From: BTQM01 sp036985875
GTDB lineage: Bacteria; Patescibacteriota; Minisyncoccia; Phycocordibacterales; UBA1539
Direction of reading: 5' to 3'
NCBI GenBank assembly: GCA_036985875.1
Contig: BTQM01000012.1
Coordinates: 1 to 19,725, forward strand
DNA: 19,725 nt
In this document: one piece after another, positions 13,392 through 19,725 of the stretch
Numbering within the stretch: position 1 is the stretch's first letter
How the letters are laid out: every line of letters starts with the position of its first letter
Made by a program: the position numbers and the translations under genes
Notes under the pieces: generated by a model
Seen by the model: only the letters and a program-made list of their open reading frames with translations
What the model was told of the DNA's origin: nothing
Databases searched by the model: none

Positions 13392-14609
13392 TTACAATAC
13401 CCCCAAAAGCACTTCTATCGCCCTTTCAAGTTGGGGATCTTTTCCCTCTTCAATGTCTTCTTTCGTGATCTCCACTTCAATGTCGGGGGTGAGTCCGTTT
13501 CCCGAAATGGAGATGCCACTAGGAGTAAGCCACCTTGCGATCGTTATTTTAAGGGAGGATCCTTCTGTTACAGGTATCAGCTCTTGCACCGACCCTTTGC
13601 CGAAAGTCTTCTCCCCGATGAGCGTTGCCTTGCCGTATTCCGACAAGGCGCCGGCCAAGATCTCCGAGGCGGACGCAGATCCCCTATTGATCAGTATGGC
13701 GAATTTGAGATCGTCGCTGAAGATATTGTACCCCTTGCTCCTGTACAGCTTTTCATCATTGGCACCGCGGGAAGTTTCTCTCACTACCACCTTTCCCGCG
13801 GGCAAGAACCAGCTTGCCATGTCGATGGACGCTTCAAGATATCCTCCGGGGTTATTTCTAAGGTCCAGAACGAGTTTGTCATATTTGGACTCTACGAATT
13901 CCCGCAATGCACTCCTGAACAAGCTCGGGGAACTCGCGGAGAAATTATAGAGCTGTATGACAAACACCCCGTCATCGCGTTTCTCGGTGCTGATCGTAGG
14001 AATGTTGATCACATCCCTTATGATCTCAACTTCAAACGGTTCATCTTCCCCCTCTCTTACGATAGTAAGCACCACGGGCGTCCCCCTTTCTCCCCTAATA
14101 AGGTCAACGGATTCATCTATCGTAAGACTAAATGTGGACGTATCGTCGATCTTGATCACCTTGTCTCCCGCGCGTACGCCGGCCCTCTCCGCGGGTGTAC
14201 CCTTAAGAGGCGCGACCACGGTAAGCACCTTGTCGCGTATTCCTATTTCCATTCCCACGCCCTCAAAATTGCCCCGCACCTCGCTTTCAAAGTATTCTGC
14301 TTCCCTCGGGGGGAAAAAGACGGTGTAAGGATCATCCAGGGAACCGACAAGTCCGGAAACCGCGCCCCACACCTTTTCTTGGTCCGTAGGACCGTTCGAA
14401 GAGACATGTTTTTCATTTACGAGATCCCACACTTCCCAAAAGGCAGAAAAGTCAATTTCTGCGAATCTTGTTTCTTCCGCACCCTGCGGCAAAGTTTCCA
14501 CGGCTCCCCATATTCCCAATTCACGGGCATAGAACCCGGCAGAAAAAGAGCTGCCGACAACAAAAACGGCGATAATAAGAAGGGTCAGTCTCTTAAGAGG
14601 AGAAAGCAT
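13392..14609 (-). CDS. C-terminal processing peptidase, S41 family (CtpA/Prc type)
   Basis: 405-residue membrane-anchored serine protease acting outside the cytoplasmic membrane. A basic start and hydrophobic segment (about residues 8-25) form the anchor. The PDZ domain lies at about 115-200 (GVGMEIGI to DVINIP, with AERAGVRAGDKVIKID). The S41 core contains LVLDLRNNPGGYLEASIDMA and the active site GSASASEI, with Ser313 and Lys338 (FGKGSVQ) forming the Ser-Lys dyad and Gln342 nearby. The C-terminus SGNGLTPDIEVE is also typical. Such proteases trim or degrade envelope proteins and often regulate peptidoglycan hydrolases; the M23 protein at 2196 is a possible but unproven client. It is preceded by a good leaderless promoter overlapping that of corA. 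Confidence 0.95.
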   Translation of the reverse strand: MLSPLKRLTLLIIAVFVVGSSFSAGFYARELGIWGAVETLPQGAEETRFAEIDFSAFWEVWDLVNEKHVSSNGPTDQEKVWGAVSGLVGSLDDPYTVFFPPREAEYFESEVRGNFEGVGMEIGIRDKVLTVVAPLKGTPAERAGVRAGDKVIKIDDTSTFSLTIDESVDLIRGERGTPVVLTIVREGEDEPFEVEIIRDVINIPTISTEKRDDGVFVIQLYNFSASSPSLFRSALREFVESKYDKLVLDLRNNPGGYLEASIDMASWFLPAGKVVVRETSRGANDEKLYRSKGYNIFSDDLKFAILINRGSASASEILAGALSEYGKATLIGEKTFGKGSVQELIPVTEGSSLKITIARWLTPSGISISGNGLTPDIEVEITKEDIEEGKDPQLERAIEVLLGVL

Positions 14610-14617
14610 GTTCGCTC

Positions 14618-14646
14618 ATTATCGCAAAATATCCACTTGTGGTCAA
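14618..14646 (-). promoter_or_regulatory. Leaderless promoter of the S41 peptidase
   Basis: On -, TTGACC (14641-14646), a 17-base spacer, and GATAAT (14618-14623) preceded by TGC (extended -10). The ATG at 14609 is 8 bases beyond, so the transcript should start at or next to the start codon. The -35 overlaps the corA -35 by two bases, so the two polymerases would compete. Confidence 0.75.
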
Positions 14647-14665
14647 ACAAAGAGGTCGCTATAAT
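14637..14665 (+). promoter_or_regulatory. Promoter of corA
   Basis: TTGTGG (14637-14642), 17-base spacer, perfect TATAAT (14660-14665). The start is expected near 14672, leaving a leader of about 33 bases with several AGCT(T) repeats and an ATAGCT/AGCTAT inverted repeat (14677-14682, 14695-14700) just before the ATG. Confidence 0.75.
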
Positions 14666-14704
14666 AAAAGCAGCTTATAGCTTATCTAGCTTCTAGCTAT
14701 TTAT

Positions 14705-15619
14705 ATGATCTCAAAATATACATACAAACATCTAGCGTGGATTGATCTTGAGTCACCCACTAAGCAGGAGATCCGCTCCATCATGAAAGAGTATAATGTT
14801 CACCCCCTTGTGGCTGATGAACTGCTCAATCCAACGCTACGACCAAAGGTAGATCTCTATGATAATCTCATTTACCTTATCCTCCATTTCCCCACAGTCT
14901 CCCACAAGCATGACGGATATGCGGGACAGGAAGTAGACTTTATTATCGGAAAAAATTTCCTTATCACCACCCACTATGATCTGATTGATCCGCTACATGA
15001 ATTTTCAAAAGTTTTTGAAGTGAATTCTATCTTAGATAAGAGCAACATGGCGGATCATGCCGGCTTTCTCTTTTTCTATCTCATGCGAGAGCTGTACGGA
15101 AACCTGACAGATGAACTTGACAACACGCGCTATACTCTAGAAAAAATAAAATTGAAGATCTTCAGCGGTCGGGAGGTAAAAATGGTTAAGGTCATATCTA
15201 ACACCAGTCGCAATCTCCTAAATTTCAAGCAGGCGATGCAACCGCACAAAGAAGTGCTGGAATCTTTTGAGCGTGCGGGAGAAAAATTCTTTCCCAAAGA
15301 ATTCTCTTATTATCTTAGCGCGATGTCGGGAGAATATTATAAAATATATAATCGCATGGAGAGTCTTAAGGAAGCGCTAACAGAGCTTAGGGAAACGAAT
15401 GATTCACTTTTGACTACAAAAACGAACGAGATCATGAAAGTGCTTACCATCGCGGCATCACTAATGCTCCCATCAGCACTTGTCGCTTCCATTTTTGGTA
15501 TGAATACCCAGGCAATGCCCTTTATCGGATCTGGTAGCGACTTCTGGATCATTGTGGGAATTATGGCGAGTGGCACACTCCTCATGTTCCTCTACTTTAA
15601 GTACAAAAAGTGGATATAG
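14705..15619 (+). CDS. corA: CorA-family Mg2+/Co2+ transporter
   Basis: 304-residue inner-membrane metal channel, working as a pentamer. The large cytoplasmic alpha/beta and long-helix region fills residues 1-240. Two membrane helices follow (about 247-267 and 277-297), with the invariant signature GMN at residues 265-267 at the end of the first. The basic tail YFKYKKWI lies inside. The length is typical of compact CorA proteins. No Shine-Dalgarno stands before the ATG; the leader holds repeated AGCTT units that may form a hairpin. cysS follows 17 bases after the stop and is probably co-transcribed. The periplasmic loop after GMN (NTQAMPFIGSGSD) lacks the common MPEL sequence, so selectivity may differ. 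Confidence 0.93.
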   Translation: MISKYTYKHLAWIDLESPTKQEIRSIMKEYNVHPLVADELLNPTLRPKVDLYDNLIYLILHFPTVSHKHDGYAGQEVDFIIGKNFLITTHYDLIDPLHEFSKVFEVNSILDKSNMADHAGFLFFYLMRELYGNLTDELDNTRYTLEKIKLKIFSGREVKMVKVISNTSRNLLNFKQAMQPHKEVLESFERAGEKFFPKEFSYYLSAMSGEYYKIYNRMESLKEALTELRETNDSLLTTKTNEIMKVLTIAASLMLPSALVASIFGMNTQAMPFIGSGSDFWIIVGIMASGTLLMFLYFKYKKWI

Positions 15620-15636
15620 AGTTGCCATCCTTAGCT

Positions 15637-17055
15637 ATGGAGTTATCTCTCTACAACACCGCCTCGCGCAAGAAAGAGACGTTCATCCCCCTAAAGAAGG
15701 GGGTGGTTTCCATGTATAACTGCGGACCAACGGTGTACAAATCCGCCCACATCGGCAACTTGCGGGCTTATGTTTTTGCGAACACATTGAGAAGAGCGCT
15801 GGAGTGGAACGGGTACACGGTAAAACAAGTCATCAACATTACCGACGTTGGGCACTTGATCTCCGACCAAGATGCCGGTGAGGACAAGATGGAGAAAAGC
15901 GCTCGACTGGAGGGGAAAACGGCGCAAGAGATCGCCGGCTTCTACACCGCGGAGTTTCTAGAGAACCTCAGGGTACTCAATATAGATACGAAAAGAATCA
16001 TATTCCCTAAGGCAACCGAGAATATTGCCGAGCAAATAGAGCTCATCAAAACGCTTGAAAAAAAGGGATTCACCTACCGAACACGCGATGGCATCTATTT
16101 TGACACGTCGCGCTTTAAAGAATACGGGGTACTTGCGCGACTGGATACCCAAGGTCTGAGGGAAGGGGCGAGGGTGGAGAAAAATCCCGAAAAGAAAAAT
16201 GTAACAGATTTTGCACTGTGGAAATTCTCGCGAGAAGGAGAGAGGCGTCAGCAGGAGTGGGATTCGCCGTGGAGCGTGGGATTTCCCGGTTGGCATATTG
16301 AATGTTCAGCAATGTCGCAGAAATACCTCGGCAACCACTTTGACATACATACGGGCGGCATTGATCATATTCCCATACACCACACCAACGAGATCGCGCA
16401 ATCCGAAACCGCCACTGGAGAGAAGTTCGTGAATTATTGGATGCACTCAGGTTTTGTGAATATCGCCGAGAGAAAGATGGCAAAGTCGGAGGAAAACTTC
16501 GTTACCCTTGCCGCACTCACCGAGAAAGGATTCTCCCCTCTCGCCTACCGCTACTGGCTTTTAACGGCACACTATCGAACCACCGTCCACTTCACGTGGG
16601 AAGCGTTGGAAGGATCACAAACAGCTTTAGAGAAACTTTATGAACACTTTTTAGAATACAAAAAAAAGCGCACGTTTCGTCGGCGCGTATTTTCATTTTT
16701 AAAACCGCGCATCAGTCAAATTTATCGGGAACAATTCCAAACTGCCATAAACAACGATCTTGATACGCCAAAAGTAATTGCGGTTATGTGGGATCTTGTG
16801 AAAGACACCTCTATTTCTACCGAAGAAAAATACGGCACCATGCTTGATTTTGACAGGGTGCTGGGACTCGGTCTTGCGGATACAAAAACGAAAGAAATCC
16901 CCGAAGAGATACTGGTCCTTGTGAAAGAGCGCGAGCTGTTCCGGCAAGAGAAAGATTGGCAAAAGTCCGACGAACTCCGTAACAGGATTCACCAAAAAGG
17001 CTTTGAGGTGCTTGATGCCGAAGAGGGACCCAATGTGAGAAAGATGAGGCAATGA
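15637..17055 (+). CDS. cysS: Cysteinyl-tRNA synthetase
   Basis: Class I synthetase charging tRNA-Cys. The HIGH motif is HIGN (residues 38-41), and the KMSKS loop is KMAKS (280-284). The zinc site that recognises cysteine is complete: C29 (YNCGPT), C223 (WHIECSAMS), H248 and E252 (HHTNEIAQ). The anticodon-binding helices and the C-terminal DxEEGPxVR motif are also present. The protein has 472 residues, close to E. coli CysS (461). I chose the ATG at 15637 because MELSLYNTASRKKE aligns with normal family starts; the frame is open to a GTG at 15610 that would overlap corA. It lies 17 bases after corA without a visible promoter. There is no Shine-Dalgarno. Confidence 0.97.
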   Translation: MELSLYNTASRKKETFIPLKKGVVSMYNCGPTVYKSAHIGNLRAYVFANTLRRALEWNGYTVKQVINITDVGHLISDQDAGEDKMEKSARLEGKTAQEIAGFYTAEFLENLRVLNIDTKRIIFPKATENIAEQIELIKTLEKKGFTYRTRDGIYFDTSRFKEYGVLARLDTQGLREGARVEKNPEKKNVTDFALWKFSREGERRQQEWDSPWSVGFPGWHIECSAMSQKYLGNHFDIHTGGIDHIPIHHTNEIAQSETATGEKFVNYWMHSGFVNIAERKMAKSEENFVTLAALTEKGFSPLAYRYWLLTAHYRTTVHFTWEALEGSQTALEKLYEHFLEYKKKRTFRRRVFSFLKPRISQIYREQFQTAINNDLDTPKVIAVMWDLVKDTSISTEEKYGTMLDFDRVLGLGLADTKTKEIPEEILVLVKERELFRQEKDWQKSDELRNRIHQKGFEVLDAEEGPNVRKMRQ

Positions 17056-17187
17056 AGGGCGTAGACTTAAACTGACAATCTGTGCTATCAAAAAGAGAGA
17101 CCGTCATAATCTGGCGGTCGCGCGCGGTCACCTTTTCTTTTGCACATGTTAGACACAGGTTGTCCTAATATTTATCATCATTTATCT

Positions 17188-17216
17188 ATGGAACTTTCCA
17201 TTTTTTGTGCTAGAAT
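17188..17216 (+). promoter_or_regulatory. dnaB promoter (leaderless) with inverted repeat at -35
   Basis: TAGAAT (17211-17216) is preceded by TGC, an extended -10, and ends 8 bases before the ATG at 17225. ATGGAA-CT-TTCCAT (17188-17201), a perfect 6-bp inverted repeat, covers the -35 position and could be an operator for a dimeric regulator. No TTGACA-like box is present. Confidence 0.55.
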
Positions 17217-17224
17217 AGCCATCA

Positions 17225-18592
17225 ATGGCGAAAGAATTCAAAACAGGGTCTCTACGCATCCCTCCACAAAATATTGACTCAGAGAAAGCGCTCCTCGGCT
17301 CCATAATGCTCAAGCCCGAATCGATGTACGATATCATGGATGTCGTTGATGGTAAATCTTTCTACTCAGGAAAACACAAGGCTATATTTGGGGCAATGAC
17401 GGAGCTGTTCTCAAAACGAGAGCCGATTGATCTTCTTTCGCTTTCCGTGCGTCTCAAAGAAAAAAAACTTCTTGAACAGGTAGGAGGAAATACGTTTCTC
17501 ACGGGGCTAGTCAATGCTGTTCCTTCCGCAGCAAATATTAAACACTACGCACAGATCGTTCAAAAAAAGCATGTGCTGCGTAATCTCATAGAAGCGGCCG
17601 ACCACATATCGGAGCTTGGTTACGATGAAAATGAGGATTTGGAAGTAATTCTTGACGGTGCGGAAAAGAAAGTGTTTTCCGTTACAAATCTCGGGATAGC
17701 ACAAAAATTTGTCGGGATAGGAACACTGGTAAAAGAAACGAAAGATCAAATCGGCGTACGGCAAGCGTCAGGGAGCAAACTCAGGGGCGTGCCAACGGGG
17801 TTTACCAACCTTGACAATAAACTCTCGGGACTTCAGAAATCAGACCTCATTATACTCGCCGCTCGTCCATCTATGGGGAAAACTTCCTTGGCGCTGGATA
17901 TCGCGCGGCAAGCGGCCGTAAACCGCAATATTCCCGTTGGCATTTTCTCCCTTGAGATGAGTGCGCAACAGTTGGTTGAAAGAATGCTTGCCGCACAGGC
18001 ACAAGTTGATTCCTGGAAACTGCGAACGGGTAAACTTACCAGCGACAAAGAAATGGATGATATTCATAATGCCCTGCGCACACTTGAGAAAGCACCGTTG
18101 TTTATTGACGATCAACCATCAAACAGCATCGTAAATATGCGCTCTGCCGCACGAAAGCTCAAAAGCGAACATGGGTTGGGTCTCATCATCGTTGACTACC
18201 TTCAGCTCATGGGTACAAGCAGGAATTATGACTCAATGGTACACCAAGTAACCGAGATATCCCGTTCTCTCAAAGGTCTTGCCCGCGAGATTGATGTTCC
18301 CGTTCTGGCACTCTCTCAACTTTCTCGCGCGGTGGAGCAGCGAAGAGGTAAACCGAAGCTCTCTGACCTAAGGGACTCGGGTTCAATTGAGCAAGACGCC
18401 GATGTGGTGATGTTCATTCATCGTGATGATAAATACAACGAAAACTCCGATAAGCCAAACATAGCCGAAATACTCATAGAAAAGCACCGTAACGGACCAA
18501 CGGGGAAAGCGGAATTGCGTTTTGATGACAAGAAAACTACATTTTTGGAAATTGACAAGAATGAGTATGCTGAGGAGTTGGATGATTTCTAG
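17225..18592 (+). CDS. dnaB: Replicative DNA helicase DnaB
   Basis: Hexameric 5'-3' helicase unwinding DNA at the replication fork. The N-terminal helical domain (about 12-115; PPQNIDSEKALLGSIML is the family start) is joined by a linker helix to the RecA-like domain. Walker A is ARPSMGKT (213-220), and SLEMSAQQLVERMLA follows. Walker B is LIIVDYLQLM, with D324. LSQLSRAVEQR and LRDSGSIEQDADVVMFIHRDD are the later family blocks including the arginine finger region. At 455 residues it is normal in length and has no intein. There is no Shine-Dalgarno, and an extended -10 lies 8 bases before the ATG. The stop TAG at 18590-18592 overlaps the first bases of palindromic element C. Confidence 0.97.
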   Translation: MAKEFKTGSLRIPPQNIDSEKALLGSIMLKPESMYDIMDVVDGKSFYSGKHKAIFGAMTELFSKREPIDLLSLSVRLKEKKLLEQVGGNTFLTGLVNAVPSAANIKHYAQIVQKKHVLRNLIEAADHISELGYDENEDLEVILDGAEKKVFSVTNLGIAQKFVGIGTLVKETKDQIGVRQASGSKLRGVPTGFTNLDNKLSGLQKSDLIILAARPSMGKTSLALDIARQAAVNRNIPVGIFSLEMSAQQLVERMLAAQAQVDSWKLRTGKLTSDKEMDDIHNALRTLEKAPLFIDDQPSNSIVNMRSAARKLKSEHGLGLIIVDYLQLMGTSRNYDSMVHQVTEISRSLKGLAREIDVPVLALSQLSRAVEQRRGKPKLSDLRDSGSIEQDADVVMFIHRDDKYNENSDKPNIAEILIEKHRNGPTGKAELRFDDKKTTFLEIDKNEYAEELDDF

Positions 18593-18791
18593 AACCCATC
18601 TCAAAATAAACCGCTCAGGAAAAAAATGAAAACAAGCACCGGTCATCATTTAAAACATTATCAATACAAACTGCATATACATATGCAGTTTGAAGAGCTT
18701 GGCTACCAAAAAACTCTAATTTCTACTGCGAGGTCCTTATCGCAACGAAATCAGAACTTTTTGCTTAGCCATTTATGTTGAGATGGGTTCT
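18591..18791. repeat. 201-bp imperfect palindromic element, MITE-like (element C)
   Basis: Perfect 14-bp terminal inverted repeats (18591-18604, beginning AGAACCC; 18778-18791). The arms stay similar inward (ATAAA, GCT, AG, AAAAA). At the centre is a 26-base hairpin: CAAACTGCATAT (18667-18678), AC, ATATGCAGTTTG (18681-18692). The ends are flanked by TA-containing sequence (CTA on the left if GAACCC is the true end, TTA on the right), compatible with a short target duplication. It fills the dnaB-recR gap: the left end contributes the dnaB stop codon, and the right end stops 5 bases before the recR ATG. It shares TTCTACTGCGAG (18721-18732) with element B. No transposase is encoded. Confidence 0.75.
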
Positions 18792-18796
18792 TAACT

Positions 18797-19423
18797 ATGA
18801 ATAGCATAGAAAAATTAGCGGAATATTTCGCGAAATTTCCAGGCATTGGCGGGAGACAGGCAAAAAGGTTTGTGTATTTTCTCCTTGCACAGGATAGACA
18901 TTTCTCCAAAGAATTAGCGGCGTTACTTTTAGATGTCAGAAGGAATGTTAGACAATGTTCTCGGTGCCGCAGATTCTATCTGTCCCCAAGCAATGAGGTA
19001 GAAGAAACAATATGCGATGTATGCCGGAACCTCAATACCGAGAAAACACTCTTGATGGTAGTGGAAAAGGATATTGATTTTGAGAACATAAGAAAAATGG
19101 GGCTATACGATGGGAGATTCTTTATTTTGGGCGGCTCTCTCCCACTCTTGGAAAAAAATCCAGACACGCGAATAAGAGTAAAAGAATTGTTCGGCGAAGT
19201 ACAGCGTGCCGTCCAGGATGACGGTTTGAAAGAAATAATACTCGCACTCTCTGTAAATCCCGAAGGCGAGAACGCAGCTCTCTATATAAAGAAAGTCTTG
19301 GGGCCGCTCGCGGAAAAATTCTCATTAAAGATCTCAACACTCGGGCGTGGCCTCTCCACCGGCACCGAGCTTGAGTACTCAGACAGCGATACGTTGGGGA
19401 ATGCTTTAAAGAACAGAGGTTAA
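18797..19423 (+). CDS. recR: Recombination mediator RecR
   Basis: Toprim-containing protein that, with RecO (and RecF), loads RecA on gapped DNA. The N-terminal helix-hairpin-helix is FPGIGGRQAKRFVYFLL. The zinc finger has C54, C57, C73 and C76 (C-x2-C-x15-C-x2-C). The Toprim domain includes LLMVVEKDIDFENI and ILGG. The C-terminal family block TLGRGLSTGTELEYSDSDTLGNAL is intact. 208 residues is a normal length. No Shine-Dalgarno or clear promoter is visible. The ATG is 5 bases after element C, so that element must carry or replace the upstream control region, or recR is read through from dnaB. Confidence 0.96.
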   Translation: MNSIEKLAEYFAKFPGIGGRQAKRFVYFLLAQDRHFSKELAALLLDVRRNVRQCSRCRRFYLSPSNEVEETICDVCRNLNTEKTLLMVVEKDIDFENIRKMGLYDGRFFILGGSLPLLEKNPDTRIRVKELFGEVQRAVQDDGLKEIILALSVNPEGENAALYIKKVLGPLAEKFSLKISTLGRGLSTGTELEYSDSDTLGNALKNRG

Positions 19424-19425
19424 GT

Positions 19426-19445
19426 GACGATTTGCCGTCTTTTTT
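19426..19445 (+). terminator. Weak intrinsic terminator after recR
   Basis: GACG (19426-19429) and CGTC (19436-19439) form a short stem with a 6-base loop, followed by six T. The 4-bp stem makes it marginal. AAGTGAC (19422-19428) also pairs with GTCACTT (19489-19495) 60 bases away. Confidence 0.45.
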
Positions 19446-19489
19446 CGCGCATTATGGAAAATACCGCTTGTTCCTTTAGGGTGGGCCTG

Positions 19490-19725
19490 TCACTTATCCT
19501 TCCAATTCCACCATTTCAACAGTTGAGGATCGTGCGTGCTGTACGACGCAAAATAGACGGCACAACGAAACACATAGAGCACACAGCGGTCAATGTGTCG
19601 CCCTGCACGCTTGGAAAGTTTGAGATAGAGATCTTCTGGATCGTTGTGCTTGAGGTCTTTGACACCACGAATACCCAAGCCGTACAAATCCAAAGCAATG
19701 CTTTTGCCAACCCCTGGTATGCGCT
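19490..19725 (-). CDS. Helix-hairpin-helix protein of the Cdd1/'pathogenicity locus' family (5' truncated)
   Basis: The frame on - is open to the window edge and reads RIPGVGKSIALDLYGLGIRGVKDLKHNDPEDLYLKL, a helix-hairpin-helix (IPGVGKS) with its partner helix. HIDRCVLYVFRCAVYFAS and the ending LLKWWNWKDK are typical of this small (about 80-100 residue) DNA-binding-like family, named 'pathogenicity locus' or mitomycin-resistance-like in databases, without a proven biochemical role. Most of the protein is probably present; only the first few residues are missing. It is convergent with recR. The true start lies beyond base 19725. Confidence 0.85.
   Translation of the reverse strand, partial: RIPGVGKSIALDLYGLGIRGVKDLKHNDPEDLYLKLSKRAGRHIDRCVLYVFRCAVYFASYSTHDPQLLKWWNWKDK

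Noticed and set aside
13374..14696. 440-codon ORF on + opposite the S41 peptidase
   Set aside because: The - strand frame has complete S41 and PDZ motifs; the + frame translation has no recognisable domain and mirrors the coding gene.
17099..17141. Terminator after cysS
   Set aside because: GACCG/CGGTC is a 5-bp stem with an 11-base loop, and the T-rich stretch starts more than 10 bases later; too weak to call.
1..19725. CRISPR arrays, tRNA or rRNA genes, intact transposases, restriction or toxin-antitoxin systems
   Set aside because: No regularly spaced direct repeats, tRNA-like arms or ORFs of these families were seen on either strand.

Overview
The window reads as a chromosomal segment of a Candidate Phyla Radiation (Patescibacteria) bacterium, most likely Parcubacteria-like. 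This is inferred from gene content and style: compact housekeeping genes, a membrane-anchored coiled-coil M23 peptidase, a SpoIIM-type membrane protein, a DUF2779 nuclease, and small orphan proteins with one membrane helix. No taxonomic marker was searched. TGA is a normal stop codon here (murG, the M23 gene and cysS all end with it), so Gracilibacteria-type recoding is unlikely.

Layout. 1-645: 3' end of murG. 851-3857: gltX, an M23 peptidase and a small membrane protein, all on +. 3858-4281: a gene-free stretch packed with nested inverted repeats, ending in a strong terminator; it may encode a structured RNA. 4282-6588 on -: a standalone HExxH protein with its own promoter, Shine-Dalgarno site and terminator, then the run nth, MGMT-type alkyltransferase, SpoIIM-like protein. 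6694-6936 on +: an orphan 80-residue gene with a strong Shine-Dalgarno site and terminator. 7015-10768 on -: a DUF2779 nuclease, a small AT-rich ORF broken by TGA, and glmS. 10792-10948: a long imperfect palindrome. 10934-12443 on -: a DnaQ-like exonuclease, a Nudix hydrolase and an Ada-like small membrane protein. 12522-14609: rpmA (+) convergent with rplI and a ctpA-type S41 peptidase (-), separated by a very strong two-way terminator. 14705-19423 on +: corA, cysS, dnaB, recR. 19490 to the end on -: a partial helix-hairpin-helix protein.

Functional themes are cell-wall synthesis and remodelling (murG, M23, glmS, S41), translation (gltX, cysS, rpmA, rplI), replication and repair (dnaB, recR, nth, MGMT, DnaQ-like, DUF2779) and Mg2+ transport (corA). 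No classical defence island, CRISPR array, tRNA, rRNA or intact transposase was seen.

The most interesting signals are outside the ordinary genes. (1) Three long hairpin-forming elements of about 160-200 bp sit at or across the stop codons of upstream genes; the first is richly structured and followed by a terminator. (2) Many genes have a -10-like hexamer only 6-9 bases before the start codon and no Shine-Dalgarno site, suggesting widespread leaderless mRNAs. (3) Several nucleases have lost expected residues: Nth lacks two of four Fe-S cysteines, with its stop codon exactly where the last should be; the DnaQ-like protein lacks its last catalytic Asp; the DUF2779 protein lacks a Cys cluster.
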